DNA of 23,218 nt from Candidatus Pacearchaeota archaeon (GCA_002687255.1 NYZR01000006.1:6866-30083); one strand, 5' to 3'. Counted from the stretch's first letter, positions 5,560 through 13,745 are shown. Notes: generated by a model from the sequence alone, not told the origin. A program made the numbers and translations.

Positions 5560-7251
5560 ATGAAACAAATGATCATCGATCTCTTGGCAAAAGAAACCAA
5601 ACTTTCCAAAAAAGAAATAGAAAACCTTCTAGAAGTCCCACCAAATCCAGAACTGGGTGACTACGCCTTCCCATGCTTCGCTCTCTCCAAAAAGTTAAAG
5701 AAAGCACCCAACAAGATCGCAGAAGACCTTGCTGCAACCATAAAACCCCCCAAGGAAGTAGAGCGACTAGAAACTAAAGGCCCATACCTCAACTTCTTCA
5801 TTAACACAGCCCTCCAAGCCGAACAAACCCTAAACCAAATCCAGAAAGAAAAAAACAACTACGGCTCGTCCACGACTGGAAAAGGCAAAACGGTCGTTCT
5901 GGAGTTCCCAAGCCCCAACACCAACAAACCCCTCCATATCGGACATGTCAGAAATCTCGTCCTCGGCCAAGCCCTCACAAATCTCCTCAAAAGTCAAGGT
6001 AGCAAGGTCAAACCAGTCAACCTCAACAACGATCGGGGTGTCCATATCTGCAAATCCATGGTCGCCTATCAAAAATTCGGCAACGGCCTCACGCCGGAGA
6101 AGGACAAGAAAAAATCAGATCATTTCGTCGGAGACTGGTATGTCAAGTTCGCCCAAGAAGCAAAGAAGGACAAGAAGCTCGAAGAAGCAGCACAATCTTG
6201 CTTGCAAAAGTGGGAGGCAAACGACAAACCCACGAGGGCACTCTGGAAAAAGATGAACGCCTGGGCATTCAAGGGCTTCGCAGAAACCTATCAAAAATTC
6301 GGCTACCAACCTGAAAAAGAGTATTACGAATCAGAGATCTACGACAAAGGCAGAGACATCATGACTGACGCATTCAAGAAAGGCCTCTTAGAGAAAAAGG
6401 AAGACGGAGCCCTTTATGCTAGCTTCGAGAAGCAAGGACTCGGAGAGAAAATCGTGCTGAGGGCAGACGGAACATCTATCTACATCACACAAGATATCTT
6501 CCTAGCCACCATCAAGCAGAAAGAATTCAAGCCAGAGAGATCTCTCATCCTTACAGCCATAGAGCAGGACTACCACTTCAAGGTGCTCCATACCTTGCTC
6601 CAACATCTCGGCTACTCCTGGGCAAAAGCATCTGAACACATCAGCTACGGTCTCGTGCATCTAGAATCTGGTCGACTGAAATCAAGAGAGGGCAATGTTG
6701 TCGACGCAGACGATTTGATAGATGAAGTCACAGCCCTAGCAACCAAAGAACTTACCAAGCGATACAAGACCCTCGGCAAAACAGAAATGGAGAAACGAGC
6801 GAAAGCCATAACCTTCGCAGCCATGAGATACTATTTCCTTAGAGTCGACAAGCGAAGAGATGTGACTTTCAAACCCGAAGAATCTATAAGCTTCGAAGGA
6901 GACACCGGCCCCTACCTCCTCTACACCTACGCCCGAGCAAAATCCATCTTGAGAAAAACCAAAACCAAACCGACGACAAAACCAAAAGAACTCAACGCCC
7001 AAGAAAAAGCCCTCATCACCCATTTAGCAACATTCCCTGCAACAGTCCAAAGAGCCCACGACCAATTAGCACCAAACCAAATAGCAAACTTCTCGTTTGA
7101 ACTAGCACAAAAATTCAACGAGTTCTATCACCACACCAAAGTCATCGGCTCCGACGACGAAGCCTTCAAACTCTCATTGGTAGAAAACACTGCTCAGACT
7201 ATTAAGAACGCACTCACTCTCCTAGGAATCGACGTTATCGAACAAATGTAA
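5560..7251 (+). CDS. argS: Arginyl-tRNA synthetase
   Basis: Charges tRNA-Arg with arginine in the cytoplasm (class Ia synthetase). 563 residues from ATG 5560, usual for the family. Order: N-terminal Add-1 domain (1-~95, with PNPELGDYAFPCF at 28-40), Rossmann catalytic domain with SPNTNKPLHIGHVRN (HIGH at 126-129), a degenerate KMSKS loop seen as RLKSREG (about 372-378), then the helical DALR anticodon domain introduced by GDTGPYLLYTYARA and ending in the FNEFYHH region. A longer frame reaches 5473, but its extra 29 residues cover the hairpin and promoter and do not resemble ArgRS; ATG 5560 fits the TATA element. Follows the tRNA-Thr gene and hairpin; no operon partner is evident. Confidence 0.96.
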   Translation: MKQMIIDLLAKETKLSKKEIENLLEVPPNPELGDYAFPCFALSKKLKKAPNKIAEDLAATIKPPKEVERLETKGPYLNFFINTALQAEQTLNQIQKEKNNYGSSTTGKGKTVVLEFPSPNTNKPLHIGHVRNLVLGQALTNLLKSQGSKVKPVNLNNDRGVHICKSMVAYQKFGNGLTPEKDKKKSDHFVGDWYVKFAQEAKKDKKLEEAAQSCLQKWEANDKPTRALWKKMNAWAFKGFAETYQKFGYQPEKEYYESEIYDKGRDIMTDAFKKGLLEKKEDGALYASFEKQGLGEKIVLRADGTSIYITQDIFLATIKQKEFKPERSLILTAIEQDYHFKVLHTLLQHLGYSWAKASEHISYGLVHLESGRLKSREGNVVDADDLIDEVTALATKELTKRYKTLGKTEMEKRAKAITFAAMRYYFLRVDKRRDVTFKPEESISFEGDTGPYLLYTYARAKSILRKTKTKPTTKPKELNAQEKALITHLATFPATVQRAHDQLAPNQIANFSFELAQKFNEFYHHTKVIGSDDEAFKLSLVENTAQTIKNALTLLGIDVIEQM

Positions 7252-7252
7252 A

Positions 7253-7263
7253 CTTTTATAAAT
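7253..7263 (+). promoter_or_regulatory. TATA element for the 7284-7829 gene
   Basis: CTTTTATAAAT centred about 26 bp before ATG 7284, starting immediately after the argS stop codon. Confidence 0.55.
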
Positions 7264-7283
7264 TAACCATTTGAAGCACAGGA

Positions 7284-7829
7284 ATGAGAACACTCTATGA
7301 ACTGTCCCAAGAACTAAGGCCTGAGATAGAGTCTTCTGATAAACTAATGGCTGCACTGAGATCTTACGCAAAATTCGACTTAGAGGATCGCCATGCACAT
7401 GACCTCCCCATTCCACATCTCGGAGCCGGGGAGAATAACGCACACTTTGACCTAGGGGTCTTGAGGTCAGGGTTGCCCTTGGCGATAAGAGAAAACCACA
7501 TCTTGTATGATTCTGGGAAACAACAAAGAAATATTGCAGAGCATTATGCACAGGATCTAGAGGTTGCAAGGGAAGAAGGAAAAACAACACACAAGGTATG
7601 TGTCGCCATAAAAGCAACACCAGTAGATACAGACGAATGGGCAGAGAGATATTTTGTCATTGTTCAGAATTTGCAAGATAGTGGAGAATTCGTCCCTGCA
7701 GCGCCCGAGCAAGAATTCGGATTTCTTAATGGAGAACCAATTTGGTATGATTTCCCAGATCAGTCCTATGGGATAGAGCCCCTATTCACAGCGGACGAAG
7801 CCGTCATTCACGTCGAAGGCCTAGGATAA
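7284..7829 (+). CDS. Hypothetical soluble protein, 181 aa
   Basis: A 181-residue acidic protein that I do not recognise. It has no signal peptide or membrane segment. Two regions look structured: residues ~35-80 with several His and Asp (RHAHDLPIPHLGAGENNAHF) and ~100-130, where a strand-like VCVAIKATP and YFVIVQNL suggest an alpha/beta fold. No catalytic motif can be named. The start is supported by the TATA element 26 bp upstream, so the mRNA is probably leaderless. It is monocistronic between argS and a small membrane protein that has its own promoter. Confidence 0.65.
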   Translation: MRTLYELSQELRPEIESSDKLMAALRSYAKFDLEDRHAHDLPIPHLGAGENNAHFDLGVLRSGLPLAIRENHILYDSGKQQRNIAEHYAQDLEVAREEGKTTHKVCVAIKATPVDTDEWAERYFVIVQNLQDSGEFVPAAPEQEFGFLNGEPIWYDFPDQSYGIEPLFTADEAVIHVEGLG

Positions 7830-7832
7830 CAA

Positions 7833-7842
7833 TCTTTAAATA
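7833..7842 (+). promoter_or_regulatory. TATA element for the 7867-8064 gene
   Basis: TCTTTAAATA centred about 29 bp before ATG 7867. Confidence 0.5.
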
Positions 7843-7866
7843 ACACATTTTTCTCACAACACTTCT

Positions 7867-8064
7867 ATGGATCCAACAATCCTCCTCGCAAGCAGCACAA
7901 CCATTCTGACAGTCGTCTTAGTAGCTCTCCTCATCATCAAAGCATCAAAAAACGGACACCAACGCACCGGCAAGAAAGTCAAACACGATCTTCACAAAAT
8001 AAAAGAACAGATCAACGGCCAACACGACGGAGAAACTAACTTCATTCCGAAACCAAAAGAATAA
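7867..8064 (+). CDS. Single-span small membrane protein, 65 aa
   Basis: A 65-residue protein with one N-terminal hydrophobic helix (about residues 5-25, ILLASSTTILTVVLVALLII) followed by a basic, hydrophilic tail (KASKNGHQRTGKKVKHDLHKI). The topology is probably N-out, C-in by the positive-inside rule. No family is recognised. It has its own leaderless promoter and its stop codon directly abuts the stop of the convergent methyltransferase gene. Confidence 0.6.
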   Translation: MDPTILLASSTTILTVVLVALLIIKASKNGHQRTGKKVKHDLHKIKEQINGQHDGETNFIPKPKE

Positions 8065-9006
8065 CTAAACAGAATACCGTGTCGGCTGCACCATCGACAA
8101 CACATACGTTCTATCCGGAGAAGTCGTCAACAGCTCCGTTCTAAGACCAACATCAGAAATCAACTTAGTGAAAGTCCATTCGTTGAACTTCACCGACCTC
8201 ATAAGAAGAATCCGTTCATTTGCTTCGAGCTTCATCTTGTTTTCCCCAACAACAAATTCCTGATCCTTCTTAAAAGAAAGCCAGGCTTCAACCTGCCCTT
8301 CCACATCGTTCCAATTAACATCATACACCGTTGCAGGTTTCTTTATTCCCAAATCGGAAGGAACCTTCCGAAGAACATCTTCAATTAACTTATCAGTATA
8401 ATGAGGCAACAACTTACTAACCTTCGCAAAATTAGTCATCTCAACACCAACCATCAAAAAATCATCCGAGCTCATAGAATCTCTAATATTCGTCAGAACT
8501 CTATTCCGATCAGAAAAATTACCAATAGTGCTCCCCAAGAAAAGCAAAAGATTAGAAGACCCATCAGACTTGAGATCATACGTCACATCAGAAAAATTCC
8601 CCAACTCAAAATCTAACAACACCTTCTTCACCTCACAATCTTTATACTTCCCAACAATGGTCTTCTCAGCAATATCCAACATCTCCTGACTGATATCAAG
8701 CGGAACATACCTAAAAGCCACACCTTGCTCTTCCAATTCAGCAAGCAACGGCAACACCGGTGTTCCATCACCGCAGCCGATATCAATAATGTTGATCTTC
8801 TTCGCCTCAGCAAACACACTCAAGAAATCCTTCGCCCGCTTCGTCAAAAGCTGCGCCTCCATAGAATTAATCCCTCCTCCCGACCGCTTCTGAGCAATCG
8901 CCTGCCACTTCTTTGCACCATCTCCTAAATACACAAACTTCAACGGAATCTCGCCCCTGCCCTGAATAGAAGTAATCAATTCAGCTTCTTGTCTCTTCGT
9001 AAACAT
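8065..9006 (-). CDS. EgtD-family (Methyltransf_33) SAM-dependent methyltransferase
   Basis: A 313-residue class I methyltransferase of the histidine-specific/EgtD-like family, which methylates the alpha-amino group of histidine in ergothioneine synthesis in other organisms. Visible motifs: SAM-binding NIIDIGCGDGTPV (72-84), acidic strand end PLDIS (102-106), and the family signature FLGSTIGNF (156-164), whose Asn is a substrate contact in EgtD. Near the C-terminus ERILLMRSVKF (264-274) aligns with the EgtD stretch that normally carries a Glu two residues before a Ser. The Ser is present (S271) but the Glu position is Met269, so the substrate may not be histidine. No EgtB-like gene is in the window. 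The start fits a TATA element 26 bp upstream. Divergent from SRP RNA. Confidence 0.85.
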   Translation of the reverse strand: MFTKRQEAELITSIQGRGEIPLKFVYLGDGAKKWQAIAQKRSGGGINSMEAQLLTKRAKDFLSVFAEAKKINIIDIGCGDGTPVLPLLAELEEQGVAFRYVPLDISQEMLDIAEKTIVGKYKDCEVKKVLLDFELGNFSDVTYDLKSDGSSNLLLFLGSTIGNFSDRNRVLTNIRDSMSSDDFLMVGVEMTNFAKVSKLLPHYTDKLIEDVLRKVPSDLGIKKPATVYDVNWNDVEGQVEAWLSFKKDQEFVVGENKMKLEANERILLMRSVKFNEWTFTKLISDVGLRTELLTTSPDRTYVLSMVQPTRYSV

Positions 9007-9026
9007 ACACCATTAACAAATCTCTC

Positions 9027-9036
9027 ATTTATTAAT
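9027..9036 (-). promoter_or_regulatory. TATA element for the methyltransferase gene
   Basis: ATTAATAAAT on the minus strand, centred about 26 bp before ATG 9006. Confidence 0.55.
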
Positions 9037-9051
9037 CTTCCCAAACCCAAA

Positions 9052-9059
9052 CATTAAAG
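9052..9059 (+). promoter_or_regulatory. Probable TATA element for SRP RNA
   Basis: CATTAAAG lies about 26 bp before the inferred 5' end of the SRP RNA near 9081. The match is weaker than at the protein genes. Confidence 0.35.
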
Positions 9060-9080
9060 AACCCTCATTTCTCAAGAAAA

Positions 9081-9342
9081 GAGTAGGCAGCCAGCACGTT
9101 AGCCCCGTGCTTTACCACAAATGGGCTTCATGGTGGGCTGAAAGGAGTGCGTGACCTTGATTCGTCACAGTCTTCAACTGGACGTTGACGTGCTGTCCGA
9201 TTCGATCGTGCTCCTGCGAAACGGGTCAGGCCTTGATCGGAGCAGCCCTAAACAGGATGCTACGGTGCTTATCGGTTCCCAGCGCCGAGGAAAGCTGAAG
9301 ATCAACTGCGTCGATGAAATCGAGCAATCTCCCCCTTACACT
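9081..9342 (+). ncRNA. Signal recognition particle RNA (7S RNA), archaeal type
   Basis: Scaffold of the signal recognition particle, binding SRP19 and SRP54. The Alu domain is clear: helix 2 CAGCC (9088-9092)/GGCTG (9136-9140), helix 3 AGCACG/CGTGCT (9093-9111), helix 4 closed by ACC.../...GGT (9114-9134), and complementary loops AGCCC (9101-9105) and GGGCT (9123-9127) that can form the conserved loop-loop contact. Helix 5 pairs TTGATTCGTC (about 9158-9167) with GATGAAATCGA (9313-9323) and CTTCA with TGAAG. Helix 8 shows the conserved asymmetric loop: GGGTCAGG (9223-9230) facing AGCAGCCC (9241-9248), with CCTG/CAGG below. The ends are approximate. The apical loop of helix 8 is not the usual GNRA. 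The long plus-strand frame over 9151-9630 is spurious. Confidence 0.88.
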
Positions 9343-9345
9343 ATA

Positions 9346-9355
9346 TTCTTAAAAA
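9346..9355 (+). promoter_or_regulatory. TATA element for the pilin-like operon
   Basis: TTCTTAAAAA centred about 26 bp before ATG 9377, just downstream of the SRP RNA 3' end. Confidence 0.5.
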
Positions 9356-9376
9356 CATCACACCCTTTCCAAATAA

Positions 9377-9958
9377 ATGAAAAACAAAAGAGCACAATTC
9401 TTCCTCGTCGCAGCACTCGTCATGACGATGATCATGATCAGCCTAGCAACGATCACCACACTCGCTTCGGCCCCTCCCGAAGACCTTGCCATCTTCGACC
9501 TCTCCAAAGAAATTGCCTACGAAGGAGCGCAAATCCTCGACCATGGCGTGATCAGAGACCTCACCCCAGAATCTCTCCAACAAAAAATAACAGACATATC
9601 AAAGCATTATGCAACACTCCACAGAGATAGCGATTTCCTTGTAGTCTATGGGGACGAACTAACACTAAAGACATTCCACTACACGCAAGAAAACGTCGGC
9701 ACCGTCGGCATCAACACCGGCTCGGGCGAGAACGTCGGACAGCCACTCACGCTGCCCACGGCAAATGTGATAACCGATCTCGTTCAGGATGGCAAACATA
9801 TAAAAGTCATCCTCCCCAACCAGAGAGAGGTGGAGTTCGATCTGAACCCTGGCCAGAATTTCTTCTTGGTCGTGGAAAAATCAGATGAAACCCAACGGAT
9901 CGTCACTACAGCAGGTTCGGGGCCTGTTGAAATAACAAGAACCAGGCAAATCCAATAA
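9377..9958 (+). CDS. Type IV pilin-like secreted protein (KRA-QFF type)
   Basis: A 193-residue protein with a class III (pilin-type) signal: MKNKRA then a hydrophobic helix QFFLVAALVMTMIMISLATI (residues 7-26). A prepilin peptidase would cleave near KRA-Q. The remaining ~165 residues are soluble, mixed alpha/beta, with a Gly-rich turn (INTGSGENVG) and no Cys, so an extracellular globular head is likely. It is one nucleotide upstream of a second pilin-like gene (stop TAA, C, ATG), so the two are probably co-transcribed and assembled together. I do not recognise the head domain. The leaderless start agrees with the TATA element. Confidence 0.72.
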   Translation: MKNKRAQFFLVAALVMTMIMISLATITTLASAPPEDLAIFDLSKEIAYEGAQILDHGVIRDLTPESLQQKITDISKHYATLHRDSDFLVVYGDELTLKTFHYTQENVGTVGINTGSGENVGQPLTLPTANVITDLVQDGKHIKVILPNQREVEFDLNPGQNFFLVVEKSDETQRIVTTAGSGPVEITRTRQIQ

Positions 9959-9959
9959 C

Positions 9960-10457
9960 ATGAAAGTCGGAAACAAAAGAGGAGTCAGTGTCATCGTCGG
10001 CTATGTGCTCCTAGTCATCATCGCAGTCGGTCTGGCGGGGCTCGTGTTTACCTATCTCAAGGTCTTCATTCCCAAAGACAAAGTCGAGTGTAAGACGGAC
10101 GTGCATCTCATCATGGCAGATTATGAATGTCAAACAAACAAACTCACAATCACTCTCCAAAACAAAGGACTCTTCACCATTGACGGAGCCTATATCCGAG
10201 TCGGCCCCCCAGACAGAAAAGTCAAAGCCTTAGTCAATAGAGACAACGTCTTCTTCCAAAACGCTCTGGGAGAGGGCTCCGGCCTGAAGCCTTCCGCATC
10301 AAGAACGGAGATTTACACAGCAACAGAGATTAAAGTAGGAGAATTAGAAGTAGAAATTCAACCAGCCGTCTTCGATGGAGATGAACTCGCTGTCTGCGAG
10401 CGAGCAGTCATCAAGCAGCCGATCACTTGTGTCGACATTAATGTCGCACCTGCTTAA
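9960..10457 (+). CDS. Archaeal type IV pilin-like protein
   Basis: A 165-residue protein with a canonical archaeal pilin N-terminus: MKVGNKRG followed by the hydrophobic helix VSVIVGYVLLVIIAVGLAGL (residues 9-28), with predicted cleavage after KRG. The head domain contains four Cys (in VECKTDV, YECQT, AVCERA, ITCVD), which could form two disulfides outside the cell, and a beta-rich central region (LTITLQNKGLFTIDGAYIRVG). It follows the first pilin-like gene by one base, giving a two-gene pilin operon. No ATPase or membrane platform gene is nearby, so assembly must use machinery encoded elsewhere. It could form an adhesive pilus or a minor pilin; the sequence does not say which. Confidence 0.78.
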   Translation: MKVGNKRGVSVIVGYVLLVIIAVGLAGLVFTYLKVFIPKDKVECKTDVHLIMADYECQTNKLTITLQNKGLFTIDGAYIRVGPPDRKVKALVNRDNVFFQNALGEGSGLKPSASRTEIYTATEIKVGELEVEIQPAVFDGDELAVCERAVIKQPITCVDINVAPA

Positions 10458-10467
10458 TCACCACAAT

Positions 10468-10475
10468 CTATATGA
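10468..10475 (+). promoter_or_regulatory. TATA element for mre11-rad50
   Basis: CTATATGA centred about 26 bp before ATG 10498; decides that start over the longer frame back to 10375. Confidence 0.5.
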
Positions 10476-10497
10476 ACAAGGTCTTCTCAGAAAAACC

Positions 10498-11649
10498 ATG
10501 AAATTTGCACACCTCGGAGACTGCCATCTCGGCGGTTGGAGACAACCCCAACTCAACGAACTCAACTTCAAAGCTTTCCAGCAAGCACTTGACACATGCA
10601 TCAAAGAACGTGTGGATTTCATCCTCATCGCTGGAGATTTATTTGACTCCCCCTACCCCCCAATCGACACACTTAAGGACACCTTCAATTGCTTCAAAAA
10701 AATCAAAGACGCAAAGATACCTGTCTTCCTCATCGCCGGCAGTCACGACTATTCCATCTCTGGAAAAACATTCCTCGATGTCCTAGAACAAGCAGGCTTC
10801 TGCCAGAATGTCGCCCGCTTCGAGCAGCACGGAGACGACATTCTTCTTAACCCTACAGTGTATCAGCAAGCAGCCATCTACGGCTATCCCGGGAAAAAGT
10901 CTGCAATGGAGGTGGACGACCTTGAACGAATCAAACTTCAGGACACACCGGGACTCTTCAAGATCCTAATGCTCCACACAGCGATCAAGGACGCAGTCCC
11001 AACGCTGCCCATCAAATCAGTAGACCAAGACAAGCTTCCAACGGTAGATTATCTCGCACTCTCACATTTACATATCAATTATCAAAAGCCAGGAAGAGCA
11101 TACTCAGGCCCAATTTTCCCCACAGATCTCGCCGAACTAGAAGAACTACAATGCGGTTCGTTTTACATCATAGAAAACGGCATGCCTAAAAGACAAGAAA
11201 TCAAACTCAATGAAATCTGTTCAATCTCCCTAGAAATATCAAACGCCCTCTCAGCAACAGAGCTGATTCTTGAAGAGGTAAGAAGACATAATCTAAGGGA
11301 AAAGATTACAATTATCAAATGTCACGGCATTCTCCAACAAGGAACTGCTGCAGATATAAATTTCCCACTCGTCGAGAAAGAGTGTAGGAAACAGGGTGCC
11401 CTCGTTGTTCTGAAAAGCACAACAAAATTGCACATGCACGAACCAACACTCACTCTAAATCTTGCTAACGCAGAAGACATCGAAGTCCAAATCCTCAGAC
11501 AATTTGAAACAGAAAATCCGGGGCCTTTCAATACACACGCCCCAGGACTTCTGAGAGCCCTAGAGGGGGAAAAGCTCGATGATGAAACCTCTGCCATATT
11601 CCAAGATCGCCTCTTAGCAGAATGTAAAAAGGTGCTGAATCTTAAATGA
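10498..11649 (+). CDS. mre11: Mre11-type DNA repair nuclease
   Basis: Nuclease subunit of the Mre11-Rad50 complex that processes DNA double-strand breaks (two-metal 3'-5' exo/endonuclease). 383 residues from ATG 10498. Phosphoesterase motifs in order: GDCHLG (7-12; D8 and H10), AGDLFD (45-50; D47), GSHD (81-84), H160 in MLHTAI, and SHLH (189-192). Motif III is GSHD, not the textbook GNHD, so the metal-bridging Asn is Ser; motif V has Ser-His-Leu-His, not Gly-His-x-His. The C-terminal capping and Rad50-binding region (about 250-383) is poorly conserved. The gene overlaps rad50 by 4 nt (ATGA), so the two are translationally coupled. A frame open to 10375 overlaps the pilin gene and is not used. 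Confidence 0.9.
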   Translation: MKFAHLGDCHLGGWRQPQLNELNFKAFQQALDTCIKERVDFILIAGDLFDSPYPPIDTLKDTFNCFKKIKDAKIPVFLIAGSHDYSISGKTFLDVLEQAGFCQNVARFEQHGDDILLNPTVYQQAAIYGYPGKKSAMEVDDLERIKLQDTPGLFKILMLHTAIKDAVPTLPIKSVDQDKLPTVDYLALSHLHINYQKPGRAYSGPIFPTDLAELEELQCGSFYIIENGMPKRQEIKLNEICSISLEISNALSATELILEEVRRHNLREKITIIKCHGILQQGTAADINFPLVEKECRKQGALVVLKSTTKLHMHEPTLTLNLANAEDIEVQILRQFETENPGPFNTHAPGLLRALEGEKLDDETSAIFQDRLLAECKKVLNLK

Positions 11650-13745
11650 AACTCCAAAAACTGACACTCAAAAACATCAGATCATACACATATGAGGAAG
11701 TGCTCTTTCCTGAAGGCACATTACTGCTTGCAGGAGATATTGGTTCTGGAAAGACCTCCATATTGATGGCAATAGAATATGCACTCTTCGGCCTCCAACC
11801 TGGACAAAAAGGATCAGGTTTGCTACGAAACCAAGAAGAATCTGGAGAGGTGACACTAGATCTTGAGATCGATGGACAAACCATCACCATCGAAAGAAAA
11901 CTTCGCAGGACTCAAAAAACAATCAGCAACGAATACGCTGCGATCACAATCAACGGAGAAAAACACGAGGCAGCAGTCACAGAGATCAAAGCAAAAATAA
12001 TCGACCTTCTCGGCTACCCTTCAGAGTTCGTAAAAAAACACAACCTATTGTATCGATACACCGTCTACACCCCTCAAGAACAGATGAGGCAGATAATCCA
12101 CGAGGACGCAGAAACACGTCTAAACATTCTCCGTCACATATTCGGCATCGAGAAATACAAAAAGATGCGGGAGAATATTATGATTCTCACGAATTATCTA
12201 AAAGAAGAAACAAAACGACAACAGGGAGAGATAACATCCCTCGATCAAGAGAAGGAACACAATCAATCAGTTCTTGAACAACAAAAAATCCTTCGAGCGA
12301 AGATTCGTGAAGAAGAAGTGCACCTCCGACAGCAGCAAGCACGAAGAAAACTGACAGAGGAGGCAAGTAAAGATACTGAAGAAAAAAAACAACAAAAGAT
12401 AAAGCTAGAACAAGAACTCGAAAAGAATATCCTCCTCATCACCACCAAGGAAGAGCAAGCGAGGTTTCTGAAAAGAGAACAACAAAACCTACAAGAAAGA
12501 TTAGAACAAGCAAAGACCTTTCCCAATCAGCACTATCAAGCCCTTATAGAAAAAATACAAGCACTCCAGAACCAGCTCAAAAAAGATCGGGAACAGGCAG
12601 CAGAAATCGCAGGCAATCTAGCAACCTTCGAACGCCAAAAGGAAGATCAACAACAAAAGAAAGAACGCATGTTCAAGATTGATATCTGTCCGACGTGTTT
12701 GCAAGATGTTAGCGATGCGCACAAACATAACATCTTACACGAAACAGAACAGACTCTCGGAAAAACAGAACAGAGTGTTCTTGAACTCGGGAATCTTCAA
12801 AATCAGAAGGAGATCGGAATCAAACAGCTCGAACAAGAACTCTCCAGTCTGGAGCAAGAGCGCCTCCCTCTTGAAGTGCAACGCTCACAGCTCGCCAGCA
12901 TGGATCTGATTCAGAAGAAGGCTATTGAGCTAGACACTACGATAACAAACCAACAGGATGAAATCCTGGCGCTGCAGCGAAGACAAGATGAACTCCAAGG
13001 AAAACTTCAAACATACGCAGAAATACAACATCTCGTAGAGGCAAAACAAATTGCAGTGGGTGAGGCCCGCAAGCACGAACAGGCGCAAGAAATTGCCGTA
13101 GCAGAGCTCAAAAAAGAAGCACAACTACAAGCACAAGAGCTAGAACGTCTAGCCGAAAAAATAAGACAACAGGAACAAATCAAGTCTCAAAGGGCCCACC
13201 ATCTCGAACTGAGCGACTGGTTAAACACATCATTGCTCCAACTCATCACCACAATCGAAAGAAACATTCTCCTAAAAGTCCGACGAGAATTCTCCGAGAG
13301 GTGCAATCGTTGGTTCCAAATGCTAGCGACAGAGTCGCTCGAAGTCCGCCTAGACGAGACATTCTCCCCAATCATCATGCAAGGAGACATCGAAATGGAT
13401 TATGCGTTCCTCTCAGGAGGGGAGAGAACGGCCATAGCTCTAGCCTATCGTCTAGCTCTCCACCAAACCATCTCTGCCATGCTACACACCATCAAAACAG
13501 CAGATCTTCTCATTTTAGATGAACCAACAGATGGCTTTTCCGAAGCACAAATAGAAAAAATAAACGACGTTCTCAAGGAACTGAGAACAACACAACTAAT
13601 GATCGTCAGCCACGAACCAAAAATGGAAACCTTCGTAGATCACGTGATCAGAATCTCTAAGGAAGATCAAGCTTCCAAATTAGCACCCACACCAAAAAGC
13701 TTAAATACACCCACAAGCTCAGAAACACAAGTAAGTGATCTCTAG
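11646..13745 (+). CDS. rad50: Rad50-type SMC-like ATPase
   Basis: ATPase partner of Mre11 in break repair. 699 residues, short compared with about 880 for well-known archaeal Rad50, mainly because the coiled coils are shorter. Order: N-terminal ATPase half with Walker A GDIGSGKTS (30-38), coiled coil 1 (about 170-340), zinc hook CPTC (C348 and C351 in DICPTCLQD), coiled coil 2 (about 370-530), then the C-terminal ATPase half with signature LSGGERT (about 589-595) and Walker B ILDEPTDG (D625, E626), and a switch His in IVSHE. The last ~20 residues are Ser/Thr/Pro-rich and probably disordered. Starts inside the mre11 stop. All catalytic elements appear intact. Confidence 0.95.
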   Translation: MKLQKLTLKNIRSYTYEEVLFPEGTLLLAGDIGSGKTSILMAIEYALFGLQPGQKGSGLLRNQEESGEVTLDLEIDGQTITIERKLRRTQKTISNEYAAITINGEKHEAAVTEIKAKIIDLLGYPSEFVKKHNLLYRYTVYTPQEQMRQIIHEDAETRLNILRHIFGIEKYKKMRENIMILTNYLKEETKRQQGEITSLDQEKEHNQSVLEQQKILRAKIREEEVHLRQQQARRKLTEEASKDTEEKKQQKIKLEQELEKNILLITTKEEQARFLKREQQNLQERLEQAKTFPNQHYQALIEKIQALQNQLKKDREQAAEIAGNLATFERQKEDQQQKKERMFKIDICPTCLQDVSDAHKHNILHETEQTLGKTEQSVLELGNLQNQKEIGIKQLEQELSSLEQERLPLEVQRSQLASMDLIQKKAIELDTTITNQQDEILALQRRQDELQGKLQTYAEIQHLVEAKQIAVGEARKHEQAQEIAVAELKKEAQLQAQELERLAEKIRQQEQIKSQRAHHLELSDWLNTSLLQLITTIERNILLKVRREFSERCNRWFQMLATESLEVRLDETFSPIIMQGDIEMDYAFLSGGERTAIALAYRLALHQTISAMLHTIKTADLLILDEPTDGFSEAQIEKINDVLKELRTTQLMIVSHEPKMETFVDHVIRISKEDQASKLAPTPKSLNTPTSSETQVSDL
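13701..13707 (+). promoter_or_regulatory. Possible TATA element for psmB inside the rad50 3' end
   Basis: TTAAATA centred 58 bp before ATG 13762 and 31 bp before GTG 13735. If used it implies either a ~30-nt leader with ATG 13762 or an almost leaderless GTG start. Confidence 0.35.

Noticed and set aside
5332..5568. Minus-strand frame over the tRNA
   Set aside because: Covers the tRNA-Thr gene and the hairpin; no protein signature.
9151..9630. 159-residue plus-strand reading frame
   Set aside because: Its first half lies on the SRP RNA S domain and its second half is a shadow of the pilin-like gene in another frame; the protein is low-quality (His/Arg/Pro-rich).
11646..13745. Minus-strand Cys/Ser-rich frames within rad50
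   Set aside because: They are antisense of the Glu/Gln/Lys-rich coiled coils and have no independent support.
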